The notes: generated by a model from the letters alone, not told the origin. A stretch of 64,000 nucleotides of DNA from Pisaster brevispinus (GCA_023634235.1 JAMKCF010000018.1:3749474-3813473); one strand, 5' to 3'. Shown: positions 11,450-23,945, counted from the first letter of the stretch. Program-made: numbers and translations.

Positions 11450-14400
11450 CCTGAGTGATACGCTACATTGGGAGAACCCTGATCTTACATGTACACGTAG
11501 TTTTAGAATCCTAAATCTGAAAATGCAGTAAGAAGAAAAAACAGCTCCCTGTCTTTAGGCCCCACATCAATGACCCCCATCCTGCTTGCCATCAAGCAGA
11601 CCCTGTGGTTTTTGTTTGCATGGGACTGATCCCATGGGATACAATGAAACAGGGTCATAATTTGATTGCATTATAATTGACATTCCGTCCCTAGTGCAGG
11701 TGTGGAATATGAATCATGTCTTGTTGTGCAGACAATTTGGGTTCTGTAGCTGGTAGCTTGTGTATTTATTGCAGTCTTGGTGTGTTCTCCATGACAACTC
11801 AAGTGAGGCTAAACTGGTAGCATAAACACAACATAAATTACTACGTTGAGTAATAAAAATCTGCTTTAGTTCCATCACAGAGTCTCAAAGTTCCCCAAAG
11901 CTATTATATTAGATCAAGTTTTCCACCCCTAGTGTCCAGGAGCTATTTTCATTTCTGTCAAAACATTCTTTTTTTGTTCTTCTATAGCTTGAAGATCAAT
12001 AGTCAGATAGTATTTTATAATGCCTTCAGGGGCGTTATAACACTTAGCCACACCCTCTTCTGTGTTGTATAATTTCCAGACTGTTTATCAGGGCTATTAT
12101 CAAAGTGGCTTATATTGACCATGTATTGACTATTTCTAGATGTTTAAAATGCATTTTTATCAAATTTGGCCTTATCCTGGGGCCATCATCACTCTGATCA
12201 GTCATTATAACACTGCACATGCCTTCGTGATTAATAATATGAGACCATAGCATTGACTTTCAACAAATCTCTCCCAGGTCCGTTATCACACCATTCAACA
12301 ACCAACTTCCTTCAAGGCTGTTATTCCACTTAAAACAACTGACCCATCTTGCTTAATGGGGCCATTATTTCTCTTGTTGACATTTCCCAAGTTGTTGTTT
12401 GTCACATTGACCTTGCCCCAAGGCTGATACAAAAACGTTCCTTCCCTGGCCATTCAATTTATCTCACTCTTGATAAAACAATGGCAAGAGAAACCTTGCC
12501 ACTAAGAGCTTAAAACGTACACACTTAGCCCTCCCCTCCTTAAAAACCTGTCCTTCTGAACTGAGATTCACAAACACTCTGGCTGGCCTCTCTGGCACTG
12601 TTTACCACCCCCCCCCCCCAAAAAAAAAGCTCCTTAAAGGAACAAACGCTGTTTACAAAAATTACCACCTTAAAGAAAAGACGATGTTCACAAAAATAAC
12701 CTTAACTGAAAAGTGATCTATTATTATTATTAATTCTTTATTGTCCACTCTTTAAAAAGATAAAAATGGAACAAATTTTCATGTCTAAAATTGATTAAAG
12801 CTCCAGAGCAGGAAAGTAAAATTCTTAAACAGAAATATAAAAAGGAGCTAAGACAACAACGATATTTTGACAGTGCAGTACAACATATAGAGAACATTTG
12901 CAAGAAAATTGGAAATTAAAGACTGTTTACTAAAAGAACCAGAAAGACCGTTGACGTTTACAAGCAAGTGACCTTTGTTGAGGTAGCATGTACAAAATAG
13001 TAAAAAGTGTCATTCTTTATTAAGATAACTTGAGGACAATTCAAGGAAGATTGCTACAATCCTGGGAGTGAAAAGGCTGTACTTTTTTTTTTAGACTCTT
13101 AAACTTTGAGTTGCTTGAATAAATGTCAGAGTATTATTCGAAAGAGCAACCCTCTCATATTTCCAAATCTTGATTGAGAATTCATGGATAAATACAAGAT
13201 GAATAATAATATGTAGTTTTCGTTGTTGAACGATTTAACAAAGAAAATTCAAATTTTTGGCCGTAAATTACAAATGTAGAACAGATGGATTGAAATTTTT
13301 TTTGTTATTATACCAAAAAAAAAACAGGAAGCCAGTGTTTTAAACAACACTATCATATCAGCATTCTGGCTGGTAAACTGATTTTTTTGCTAATCATCAA
13401 ACTACAACTTGTTGACCCTAGATGGATAGATTATTTCGCAACTCTACTGAGGAAACTCTCTTTAACGTTAAAGGTCTGCATTTCTATGATTAAAAAAAAA
13501 ATGTCAGTGACACATCCAGAACATATGCAGCACCCTCATCTCTCTGTCTCTATGTTGACTCTCGCCTGTCAATGCTGTCGTGACAGCGGCCGCCATCTCA
13601 GAAAAAGGAGATGAGCAGTTGTTACTTATTTTCTCTCGGAGTACATTGCGTGATATTTTGTCTGTATCAAATGGGTCAGATAAAGTTCATCATTTGTTTG
13701 AATTATGTTCAGGGGCCGTCTTTAACGAATAAGAAGCAGTCTTTAGCTTGATGGTTTGTGTCTGGCTATTGGCACTTAATAGTAATGAGGTAAAAAATAA
13801 AAAAGACTTTTTGTTTTCCTTAAATTGCAGCTTACAAAAAACACTGCTAATGGGCACCCAAACTGCTGCTAAATGCACCCACTATTGAAAAAATCTTCAG
13901 GTCAGCGCAAAAATGTTGGTTTTGCAAAAAAAAATTGCATCTTGCACCAAAATGCTCTCATGCAAAATTTTTGTATCTTGGCACGTACTTGTTTTGTGTG
14001 TGCATTTGGGTGATTTCAAGCGAGAAACAGCATTTTGACAGTTTCATACTCCCACGTAACATGTAAGAGCTAGTTTAGGATATACAACGTTTTTTGCACT
14101 GATACATAGGTCCGGACGTCTGGCAAAATGTAGCAATGTTTGACAAGATTTTACAAGGGACCCTGGAAAGTGCAAAAATTGTTGTCCTGTTCACACGAGG
14201 TACATTTTTGTAGAATGTTACAACCATGCTGCAACTTAGCAAGGGACCCTTGCTAAATTGCTCTCGTGTGAAAGGGGCTTATGTGTCCCTTTTCATGGAC
14301 CATGGGGAATGTTGGGGGGGGGGGTGGCAGTGAAGCTTAGCATTGTATGCATAAATGGCCAAGGAATTTTCTGGTCACTGCTAATCTTGATGCAAGATGC

Positions 14401-14680
14401 TAATTTGGGTGCAAGATGTTATTTCATCAGTTGGCTGTCACCCCCCCCCCCCCCAATTTGCTGTAACACGAACCATCAGATCATAGCGGGTACTGTTACA
14501 GGAGAAACCTGACTTGACCCTCCATGACTTGGCTTTGAGATTATTTTATCATTCCTTGGAACTGATGTGTTTTAGTTTCATGAGCAATGAAATATAAAAC
14601 GTCTTGTAACCAAGAGTAGACATTTTTTTTCTAAGAATACATGTAAGTTCCATTTATTTGAAGATCTATGGTGCTCTAGT
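11450..14680. other. Unassigned non-coding sequence
   Basis: No exon or bordered repeat recognised. From about 12030 to 12430 a degenerate phrase like GGGCCATTATCAC recurs. Homopolymer runs occur at 12607, 14313 and 14441, and AT-rich sequence dominates 12700-13400. Confidence 0.5.
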
Positions 14681-14683
14681 CCT

Positions 14684-14850
14684 AATTTCATGGAGCCACC
14701 TAAAAGCAGAAAATGTTGGTTAAAAAAATTCTGCTAAGCAAAAAATAAGCAGGATACCAGTCACAGATGGTATTTTGGCTGGTAACCTTATTCTGGTAAG
14801 CTTAATTTTGTTGTGCTTAGCTACTTTTTGTGCTGAAACATTCTACAGAA
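14684..14850. mobile_element. Family E fragment
   Basis: CTAATTTCATGGAGCCACCT and GGCTGGTAACCTTATTCTGG; the right end is lost. Confidence 0.6.
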
Positions 14851-14904
14851 ACACAATCTATTTTTCTATGCTGTCATCTTAACCTTTCTGGCATTCCATG
14901 TTGA

Positions 14905-15110
14905 GGTGGTTGGGTTGGCGTAGTGGTATCTGTCCTTGCCTCAGTCCCACTTCTAGGTCTCTGGTTCGAATCCTGCCGGGACAACATGTGTGGATTGGGT
15001 TTTCAGTTCCTACATTGTACTTGACTGCGTGGGTTTTCCCTGGAACAATTCTCTCGCGGGTTTTCCTCCCACATCAAAAACTGCAACTTCCTTCCTTGTC
15101 TTACTCTCCG
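14905..15110 (+). mobile_element. Third tRNA-derived SINE family
   Basis: GGTTGGCGTAGTGGTATCTG (box A) and TCTGGTTCGAATCCTGCC (box B), then GTGGGTTTTCCCTGGAACAA and TTTTCCTCCCACATC. Confidence 0.7.
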
Positions 15111-15114
15111 TTTG

Positions 15115-16205
15115 GTTCTTGGCTAGTACAGTGATTTAGTTTGCCTTTCTGAGAAAATGAAACAGTATGTCAACATGTGGAAAACACGTCAACAAATGTC
15201 AACAGTGTAGTGCGCATTTTAGGTGGCGTGGCGTTTACACGCTGACCATTGACTACCAAAATGGCGGGCGTAGCAGACAGCGTGTGTGACAATGGTGTGA
15301 AGGGTCAATAAATGTGATGTAATCAAGCTAAATGAGTTGTTTGTCGGAAATACCATTATGGAGAAACAAGCCAAAACAGGCCAACAGGGGGTGAAATTTT
15401 CCAAATTATTTGTTTGTAAACTTACAATAAATGCCAAAATAAATCTTATTTTATATTGGCCACTTCCTTCCTGATAAATAACATCAAAATGGGGTTAAAA
15501 TTTGCATTGAAAGAAAATGTGTATTTTCAATTAACAACTCTACTTTAAACCCCTTTTTTTTCTCAGTTTCATTCTCTCCCGTCTCTTGGTGTTTCTACTT
15601 TCATGACTTTTGAACCAAAGGTGATATCGACATGGGGTTTTAACAGCATTAAAGCTCTCTTCAAATGTAAAAAAAAGTTTAAAAATGACCGCGGTCAACA
15701 AACGACTCATTTTGCTTGATCGCATCGAAAATGTAGAACTGTAACTTAATGTACACATTTATCGGTTTCATTATTTTAATGAAGTCTGACACCACACGCC
15801 GGAAATTCTTTTCTAGGAAATTGCTGAATGAAAGGGCGTTTTCCTACAGTGCAATCCATAACCAAATAGAAACTGATATATTGTCATATTGATCTGTACG
15901 CCCAACTAGAATACTGGATTAAGTACTTGGAAACATCTGTGAGTTGATATACCTCCCAATCATGGTTACAAATGTATGCAATCTGTCAGTATTGTCAATA
16001 TGTTCTGTTTGTTTTTGTTTTTATGCCATGCCCCCACCAGCGAAGCAGAATGGGCATACAGGCCTAGTGTTTGTCACGTTTGTTTACAGAAGATATTGAA
16101 GGTTACTTTATTTGTTTGTTAATTTCACTTCTGCAGATCATTAGGATTAAATAATCTGAGGATTTTTGTACACTGCATGTCCGTGAAAAGAAGTGTACAT
16201 GTACA
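15115..16205. other. Unassigned non-coding sequence
   Basis: Contains ATGTCAACA motifs near 15170-15205. No gene or clear transposon ends seen. Confidence 0.5.
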
Positions 16206-16212
16206 GTATGTA

Positions 16213-16539
16213 CAGGGTTCTCTCCAGTTTTTTTAAAACTGTGGGGCATTCTGGACCCAATTTAAAAAAATGTTTGGCCAAAGCCAGAAAGCACACAAAA
16301 TTTTAACAAGGTTTTCAGAATGTTTCTACTTGGTGCTTATTTTGGTCTTAAAAAAGCCCTACTGTGCAATCTGGAGCATAATTTATGATTTTGTCTCGAT
16401 TTTTTTGAGAAAAAAAAAGAACTTAAAAGTATACATGTATATATTTGTTTGCGTATCGGCTGATATTTGCGCGTATCAGCCGACACGCAATTTGCGCTTA
16501 TCGGCCCGATACGCTTGCTTGTGCATGGGGAGAACCCTG
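16213..16539. mobile_element. CAGGGTTCTC MITE (family L) with 5-bp TSD (327 bp)
   Basis: Inverted ends CAGGGTTCTCTCC and GGGGAGAACCCTG. Exact TSD ATGTA at 16208-16212 and 16540-16544. Related sequence lies at 8051-8488 (reverse) and in part at 21400-21545, 48120-48240 and 53395-53600. Confidence 0.83.
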
Positions 16540-17234
16540 ATGTACAGTATGTTTTTTACTACATTGTACAGAACATGGGAATTATAAACTGTATGGAGAG
16601 TGTATGTACTATGTACATGCAGAATGTTTGTACATACATGTACATGAACTGGTTTTTTTGTTTAGCAATTAAGATTGATTTGCACTTACATGTAAGATCA
16701 ATCTGAGCTCTTTGTGAAGTCTGGCCCAGGACTCAGTTAAATTAAACATTATTGGACAATGAATATAAATAAAATATTCAGTACAGAAGCAATTAGTTGC
16801 AGAATCTATTTGTGGGAATAAAGATACAAGAATGAAATTCATTTCAAGTAGTATAACGATGTATGGCACAAGACTGTCCTTTAATATCTGTTTTTAGTTA
16901 ATGAAATGATAATATTGGGAGTCGCAACTGATATATTTTGTGTAGGAATAATTTGCTCTGCCACACAAGGGAAATTGTGCACTGAGGTGTATTTTGTTTG
17001 TCCAACTACAATACTGTACATACATACAGTACAAACAATACATTGCAGAGAAAACCACCTTAACCTCAGTTGACCGAGCACGTTAGTTTTTATTTCCAAC
17101 AACAAAGAATAACCTCCGTATGTTTTTTTAAAACCAACCCCACCTCATCCGTGCAGTGGCTCACAGTCATACAGGTTCCTCCCTTCACAATGTTAAGCCC
17201 TCAACTACCTACACACATGTAGGTAAGCAAACAC

Positions 17235-17420
17235 AATGACGCATGCCGTCTCTCCGATCAATGCTGGCCAACGTACGCGGCTCGTAGCGCAAGTCTGATA
17301 TATTCAAATGAGGTCAGGTTGAAGAGGTCAGTGACTCATCCTGGCAAGTGATTTGAATAATTGATGAAATTCTCATACAGTGAAGATGGGCGGAGATTTC
17401 ATCACATTTTGACAAACCCA
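17235..17420. promoter_or_regulatory. Candidate regulatory element
   Basis: Non-repetitive block with AGGTCA at 17311-17316 and 17325-17330 (direct repeat, 8-nt spacer), followed at once by GTGACTCATC (AP-1-like) and then TTGAATAATTGATG (homeodomain-like). Motif reading only. Confidence 0.25.
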
Positions 17421-18137
17421 TTTTTCGTGAACAGTGCGTACAAACAATCTTTTTAAAAAGAAGCTTGCTGTTGCAAGGTAAATGGGTTAATGGTTACATG
17501 GTAACACATTGGTAATGTAGGCATGACCTCTCAAGCTGGTAATTTCGTGTGATGAACAACAAAGTGAAAACCTTCCATTAAAAGGGCATGAAAAGAACAA
17601 ACGAAAAATGGGTTAGGTTTGGCTAAGTAAGAGCTGGATGCTAAGTTTTGTAATTGTAGCCCCACATCTGTGATAAATATTTATATCACTATTGGGGATT
17701 CTGCTTAGAATGTTGTAATAATTCCACTATTTTTTTTTAGATATTAATAATGAAAGTAGTTTGTTTTGTTTTTTTAGCGCGTTCAATTGCACGTAGTCAG
17801 AAATGTGTTTAAGGGCAGGACAGGTCTTTTTATAGATTGCTCAAGTTTCACTTCTATTCAAAAGGCGTGTCCCTGTAATGCCTGCACACTGGCAATCGCC
17901 ATAGAAAACAACAGGTTGCCATAGCAGCACGGTCTTGCATATGAGGAACTGTAATAATATCCGCAGTGCATGTACAGTGTACATTGCAGCACAACAAAAC
18001 TACATGTCAGAGTCATGCATTCTGGACAGGGGTGTCAAGGCTGGAAGAAAAACCAACAACAAAACTTCAAACTAGATTCTCTACTTCAGAGGTTCCACTA
18101 TCAAGTTTCATCCAAACAATGAAAATGCATTCACTCT

Positions 18138-18423
18138 TCAGGGCTCGGATATTATAAATTACAAATGGACCACAGGCCTGAGGCCAGTGGTTTTAGTGCT
18201 GGGCCAATAAACTTATTATGACAGGACAAGTTCGGCTGGCTTGTGTCTTTCAATTGAATCAAGCTACATTGTACATGTACCTATTCTTGAACAGAAACAA
18301 GTTATGTTCAGATGTTGACTTTGAGCCTGAAAAATACCTTTTAATTCTGTTGAGTAAAATAAAGTATACTTAGTACAAAAAAAAAGACAGATGAGATCAA
18401 TCTTCTCTGACATATGTCTTAAG
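18138..18423 (+). mobile_element. Family C copy, left part
   Basis: Starts CAGGGCTCGGATATT and contains GACCACAGGCCTGAGGCCAG. It is cut off where a second family C copy begins at 18424. Confidence 0.6.
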
Positions 18424-19830
18424 CAGGGCTCTAAACTAACACTGGACCGCAGGCCCGAGGCCAGTGATTTTAGCGCCGGGCCAGTAAACTTACAACCGTA
18501 CAAGTCCGGCAGTCTTTTGTTTTTTTAATAATAACATCTCACCTGCATTTTTAATTTAAACTGATGAATTTATACAAATATCTTTACCCATAAGAAAGTG
18601 TTTACCCATAAGAAAAACTTGATAAATCTTCTCTTAGTGCTTGATTCAAAAACAGATCAAATGTGAAACTGTGTAGATAGTGTTCTTCTCATTTTGATTC
18701 TGGTCTTGTAAGAAATGTTCTGGTCCAGTAAAGGTTTTGAGCCCCATATTTGAGCCCAGTTAAGTGCATGTTGTAAGGACTGAGGAAGTTATTTTCTCAT
18801 TTTGATTCCATGGTGTTGTAGAAGAAGAAAACATTCATGTTGTAAGGACTGAGGAAGTTATTTCACATTTTGATTCCATGGTCTTGTAGAAGAAGAAAGC
18901 ATTCATGTTGTAAGGACTGAGGAAGTTATTTCACATTTTGATTCCATGGTCTTGTAGAAGAAGAAAACATTCATGTTGTAAGGACTGAGGAAGTTATTTC
19001 ACATTTTGATTCCATGGTGTTGTAGAAGAAGAAAGCATTCATGTTGTAAGGGACTGAGGAAGTTATTTCTCATTTTGATTCCATGGTCTTGTAGAAGAAG
19101 AAAACATTCATGTTGTAAGGACTGAGGAAGTTATTTCTCATTTTGATTCCATGGTGTTGTAGAAGAAGAAAACATTCATGTTGTAAGGACTGAGGAAGTT
19201 ATTTCACATTTTGATTCCATGGTCTTGTAGAAGAAGAAAACATTCATGTTGTACTAGGACTGAGGAAGTTATTTCTCATTTTGATTCCATGGTCTTGTAG
19301 AAGAAGAAAACATTGATGTTGTAAGAACTGAGGAAGTTATTTCTCATTTTGATTCCATGGTCTTGTAGAAGAAGAAAACATTCAATGTTGTAAGGACTGA
19401 GGAAGTTATTTCTCATTTTGATTCCATGGTCTTGTAGAAGAAGAAAACATTCATGTTGTACTAAGGACTGAGGAAGTTATTTCTCATTTTGATTCCATGG
19501 TCTTGTAGAAGAAGAAAACATTCAATGTTGTAAGGACTGAGAAAGTTATTTCTCATTTTGATTCCATGGTCTTGTAGAAGAAGAAAACATTCATGTTGTA
19601 TACTAAGGACTGAGGAAGTTGTTTCTCATTTTGATTCCATGGTCTTGTAGAAGAAGAAAACATTCATGTTGTACATGGACTGAGGAAGTTATTTCTCATT
19701 TTGATTCCATGGTGTTGTAGAAGAAGAAAACATTCTGGTCCAGTAAAAATTTTGAGCTACAGTACAAGCCCTGAGGTCTTGTGGATTCCCCGCCCCCGCC
19801 CCTGCCCCCACCACCCAAATTTTGGCCCTG
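18424..19830 (+). mobile_element. Family C copy expanded by an internal minisatellite
   Basis: Left end CAGGGCTCTAAACTAACACTGG; right part TTCTGGTCCAGTAAAAATTTTGAG at 19733 through TTTGGCCCTG at 19830. The minisatellite (about 18766-19735) lies where normal copies have TTTTGATTCTGGTCTTGTAA, so the array grew from the element's own sequence. Confidence 0.7.
18766..19735 (+). repeat. 68-bp minisatellite, about 14 units
   Basis: The unit can be read from GGACTGAGGAAGTTATTTCT through CCATGGTCTTGTAGAAGAAG to AAAACATTCATGTTGTAA. GGACTGAGG (or one-base variants) starts at about 18777, 18846, 18914, 18982, 19050, 19119, 19187, 19258, 19326, 19396, 19466, 19537, 19608 and 19678. Units differ by small indels (GTA, GTACTA, GTATACTA) before GGACTG. 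Confidence 0.93.
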
Positions 19831-20537
19831 CTCAAAAACCCTTCTATATCCAAATTGCCAAAGTGTAGGATTCAGAAGGAATAGCACTATGTAGGTGTGT
19901 GTCACAAGGTCAGGCATTCCAATCCTATCTCACTGAAGTCCAAACATGTTGGTGTGGGGTAGAAATTAGGCCACACACCAAGGGTTAAAGTTTTGATAGA
20001 AAAATTTGTTAAAATGCAGGCCTGGAATTTTCATCTTTGAGAGGGCAAAGGCCTTCTTCATTTTGCAGAGGGCGCTTCCACTGGGCAACAAAAAAGGCCA
20101 GGCATCAGTTGCCTGTTTAATTTCTCGACCTCTTATTTTTTTTTATACATGTTTTGTCATCTGTGAAAACTTTGTCTCCAAAAAGATTGCTGATAAAATT
20201 GCCCTACCCCCCAATCAAAGTGGACTGTTCATTGAATGTATACTTAATGAAAAACAAACGAAGAAATGACATGTGAGAAATCTAAACTGCCTATCTCAGA
20301 GGGACACTACCAATACAATAATCAGCTACAATGTGTTGTGCTAATGTTTCTTGAATTTTACTGTGTTTTCCAGGTGAAAAAACCGTCGCTGGTCGCTGCG
20401 CCATCTTTAATATACCCACCCCCCCCCCCAGAAATAGCAATTTATATCGTGTGACACGATAAATTATACCTCTAGTAAGAGAACGAGCAACGCAGCGTGT
20501 AAAATGATGCAGTCTTTCAGCACGATATTAATAGAGC

Positions 20538-20568
20538 CGGGGGGGGGGGGGGGTGGGGGGGGGGGGGT
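20538..20568 (+). repeat. Poly(G) tract
   Basis: Near-continuous G with one T. Its length is likely unreliable in assembly. Similar tracts occur at 14314, 22240 and 29500; C tracts at 14441, 21740, 24166 and 56240. Confidence 0.9.
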
Positions 20569-21104
20569 TCAACTCGCTAGGATGCTGTGCAAATACAACG
20601 CCTACATCATTGCTTGGTGTGGTATTACACCTGCTGCTGCTGGCCATTTATACACAGAGCTGCTAAGCAGCATTGGAACTTGCTAAGCTATTTTTGATCA
20701 TGGCTTTTGTTAAATAATTTCATATTTAATACATGGAAGGTTTTTTTTCAGTTTGTCGTTTGTCGTTTTTCAGTTTGTCGCCTGAGACTGAGAGGTCAGT
20801 CCATGTAACCTTTGTTTGCAAAAAGAGTGACCTTTTTGTACATTCCAGGGCCTTCCTAGCAGGCAAGATACACTACACTGGTCATAAAATGGGGAGTTGT
20901 GCATTTTCGTTGTCATAATTTCCACATGAATTCCAAGAGTTGTAAAAAATAACTATTTATACAGTAAATCTTACTTTGTGCCTGTGCATTGTTACACATT
21001 GTGTTCAACAGTCTGTAGTGACAATAAAATGTTCACATGCAGAATTCTTTGCATATTTGGAGTAATAAGTTCACAATCAGTTTTTTGGGGGTGGACAAAG
21101 AACT

Positions 21105-21165
21105 ATTGACAAGAACAGGATTTGAACCCGCGACCTCCGGATTAAAGTGCCGGCGCTCTTATTGA
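21105..21165 (-). mobile_element. tRNA-Lys-like SINE fragment
   Basis: GACAAGAACAGGATTTGAACCC and GCGACCTCCGGATTAAAGTG; truncated before box A. Confidence 0.6.
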
Positions 21166-21399
21166 CAATCGACAATCATGAAAGAAAAAAAATGTCCGAT
21201 TGTAAAAAAAAAGATTTCCCCAGGTAATCAATAATCGTATCTTTTTTTTGGTGTGCTTTGTGAAAAAATATAACAATGTGGCTTCAGCTGAAGTCACCTT
21301 TAATAGTGAGATCTTCAGCCACTTTCGCAACAATTTACAGAACCGGTAAGGGGCCATTTGGAATTGTCAATGTTTAAAAAATTATATTTTTTTTAAATT

Positions 21400-21545
21400 G
21401 TTTTGACCCACCCACCCCAAATTTAGATTTTTTAAATATTGAATGGCTTCATACTGAATCTATATACGCTGAAGAACAAAGTAATGCCTGAATGAAATGA
21501 ACCAGATAGTTTAGACCAAAGGTCTCCAACATCAGTAGTTTTCAA
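21400..21545 (-). mobile_element. Family L-related fragment
   Basis: Nearly identical to 8150-8300, sharing ACCAAAGGTCTCCAACATCA and the CCCACCCACCCC run. Confidence 0.6.
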
Positions 21546-22453
21546 TGTTTTTGTGTTTTTTGTGTGGCTTAAACAAAAAACTTTGTAGTTTCAATCAGAA
21601 ATCAAATTGGCGATGTTCACCCTGCTGTGTACTTGTTTTCTTCTTGTTCAGTTGTCTTAATACTTCCAGAGTTACTTCCTGAATGATTAAATTTGAAGGA
21701 ATTGAACAGCCACTTGATGAAAGCGTTATTATTTTGTTTGCCCCCCCCCCCCCCCAGTAAAATTCATCAACTGTTTCAGTTTCTAATTTGAATTAATCCT
21801 TAAAAATAGAAAACTTCATAGTCAGTCCGGTGATTTCAGACTTGGTTACAATCAGAATCAGCTAAAAAAAAAATTAAAAAAACTGATTCAGAAGAAAGAA
21901 AAATTGTGCAAGCAATTGTTTTGATGGCCCTCTGATCAACGACATGCTCTACGATATCGGCCGACTTTCTACAATGGCGCCACGAATATCTCACTGATGC
22001 TATTTTTGCTGCGACAGTCCGACTCATTAGCCGGCCTGGGAAGCAATCTTACAGCAACCCTTTAATAATTCAGGCATTGACGAGCCGACTTGCTCATTAA
22101 AACCCAGTCGATTTAAATGAAACAGGATGCCATTTTCATAATATTAACATGGACAATACACGTCAGGGTATTGCTTTTTTGTTTTTTTAGTGCAGAGACT
22201 TTCCAATTAAATTTCCAGGGACCAGTGCCATTACCAGGGTGGGGGGGGGGGGGCAATTCCAGTAAGATTCTAAGCAGTAAGCAGTAAAGTGTTTTCCTGC
22301 TTAGCAAGAAAGTTGCGGAAACAGCCACATGTAATATAATCCCATCTGGTTAGCAGTAGTTGCTATGAAAGCCTTATCTTTCATGCTACATGTAAGCAAC
22401 TTTCAGTGCGATGAAATCAGCTCTACAAAAACAAATTACCATACCAAGGCGAA

Positions 22454-22470
22454 ATTTTATTTTATTTATT

Positions 22471-22501
<31 letters not shown>

Positions 22502-22620
22502 TTTGTTTGTTTGTTTGTTTGTTTGTTTGTTTGTTTGTTTGTTTGTTTGTTTGTTTATTTATTTATTTATTTTATTTTATTTTATTTTATTTTATTTTAT
22601 TTTTATTTTTATTTTTTTTA
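22454..22620 (+). repeat. TTTA/TTTG/TTTTA compound microsatellite
   Basis: TTTA repeats, then TTTG repeats, then TTTA and TTTTA repeats. Translated frames rich in YLFI and CLFV are artefacts. Confidence 0.95.
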
Positions 22621-22624
22621 AGGG

Positions 22625-23550
22625 GGGGGTAAATGAAAGTAAAATTTCTAGAAAGTTAGAGATATTTTAATGATTACAGTCAATGCTCAATGGGACATGA
22701 GGAAACAACCATGCAAAAATTGACAGTTTTTTTCAGGTTTATGGCGCTATTAAAACAGGAAATCGGCTGATCGTTTGATAATTTGCATGACTGCAACTTA
22801 CACGTATCTAAATTTCTGACAATTGCGAAATGGGTTTGAATTAGTTTGAATGGAAATGTGGTAATTGCACAATGCACACCAACCATTTGTACATATCCTG
22901 GTGTTTTGTTTCAATTCCTGATAAACAGAAAAGACAATTGAAAAAAAAAAAGAGGAAATAAATTATTCGTTTGAGAAGTTAAATGCCTGCAAATAGAAGA
23001 AAGTCAAATTGCTTTAAGGTCTGTCAATTAACAGAAACGTTGAAAACTATTGTGTAGATTGAATCGCAAATCCATTTGTAATAATGGCTGCCCAGTGCCC
23101 AGTGCTGAGCTCACACACAGCTCACACACAGAGAGGCAAAAATATTTATGAAGCACTACATGCTCGGAATAACAAACCCATACTTGATCTGTGTCTTGCT
23201 GGAAGCAATCCACTGACAATACAACCATCTGTCAACGTTCCAGACGAGATTTCCATCTCCTTAGAGATTCCGGCATTCCGTGCTAAATTCATAACAACAG
23301 CAGCGGCTGTGCATGGGTAGTCAGCTGCAACTCACAGACTGAGGATGCACGTAGGCTACCATGGGAAAATCCCACAAGAGGCAGACCTAGTACAACCGGA
23401 AAATGTCTCTCACCTGGTGTGTATCAACAACTTATAAACACTAGGAATATTAAAGACATGTTTTATGGCGGTTTCGGGAAGAGTAAATTCATTCTAGATA
23501 TCGCACGATGAAAATATTTTCAAATAAAAATGGAAATTTTCCCCCAAACT
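22625..23550. other. Unassigned non-coding sequence
   Basis: The open frame at 23084-23320 has no recognisable domain and no supporting splice context. Confidence 0.5.
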
Positions 23551-23554
23551 AAGG

Positions 23555-23710
23555 CAGGGCTCAAAATTGACATTGGACCGCCTACAGTACCTGGCGAGGC
23601 CAGTGGTTTCTTAGCAGTGGGCCAGTAAACTCATAATTCTGGACAAATCCAGTCATGCCAGTGGTCTTGTGGTTTTTCAGACTTTGAGTCTCACAAATAT
23701 CTTTCAGTTC
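23555..23710 (+). mobile_element. Family C fragment
   Basis: Begins CAGGGCTCAAAATTGACATTGG with GAGGCCAGTGG and GGGCCAGTAAAC; the right half is missing. Confidence 0.6.
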
Positions 23711-23784
23711 TGTTGAGTATGGAAGTATAACTACCCTTAAAACAAAATTTTTAAATAACAAAAAAACTTCATATATTTAAATTA

Positions 23785-23945
23785 GGATCAAATTCATTAA
23801 AGCAGATTGCAGAGTATGGCTTTTTACAACCAAAGATAAACGTAAAGTAGGCTTCGTGCTCGCAAGCTTTTGACTTGCAAGCTTGTGCACTTTGCGCTCC
23901 CAGTTCAGTTTTTGTCCTTTTTTTTTCCAGCAGCCTATCAACATC
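23785..23945 (+). repeat. Family D dispersed repeat, copy 1
   Basis: GTAGGCTTCGTGCTCGCAAG and CAGCCTATCAACATCCCTGC are shared with 35700-35870. Confidence 0.65.

Larger units (their letters stand above)
19835..22450. other. Mostly unassigned non-coding sequence
   Basis: Contains the poly(G) tract, a SINE fragment, a family L fragment and a non-repetitive block at about 21940-22115 that may be unique sequence. No coding exon recognised. Confidence 0.5.

Noticed and set aside
18766..19735. Regular repeats that could suggest a CRISPR array
   Set aside because: Units are directly adjacent with no variable spacers, the host is eukaryotic, and the unit derives from a flanking transposon.
22365..22670. 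Hydrophobic open frame resembling a membrane protein
   Set aside because: Encoded by TTTA/TTTG repeats.
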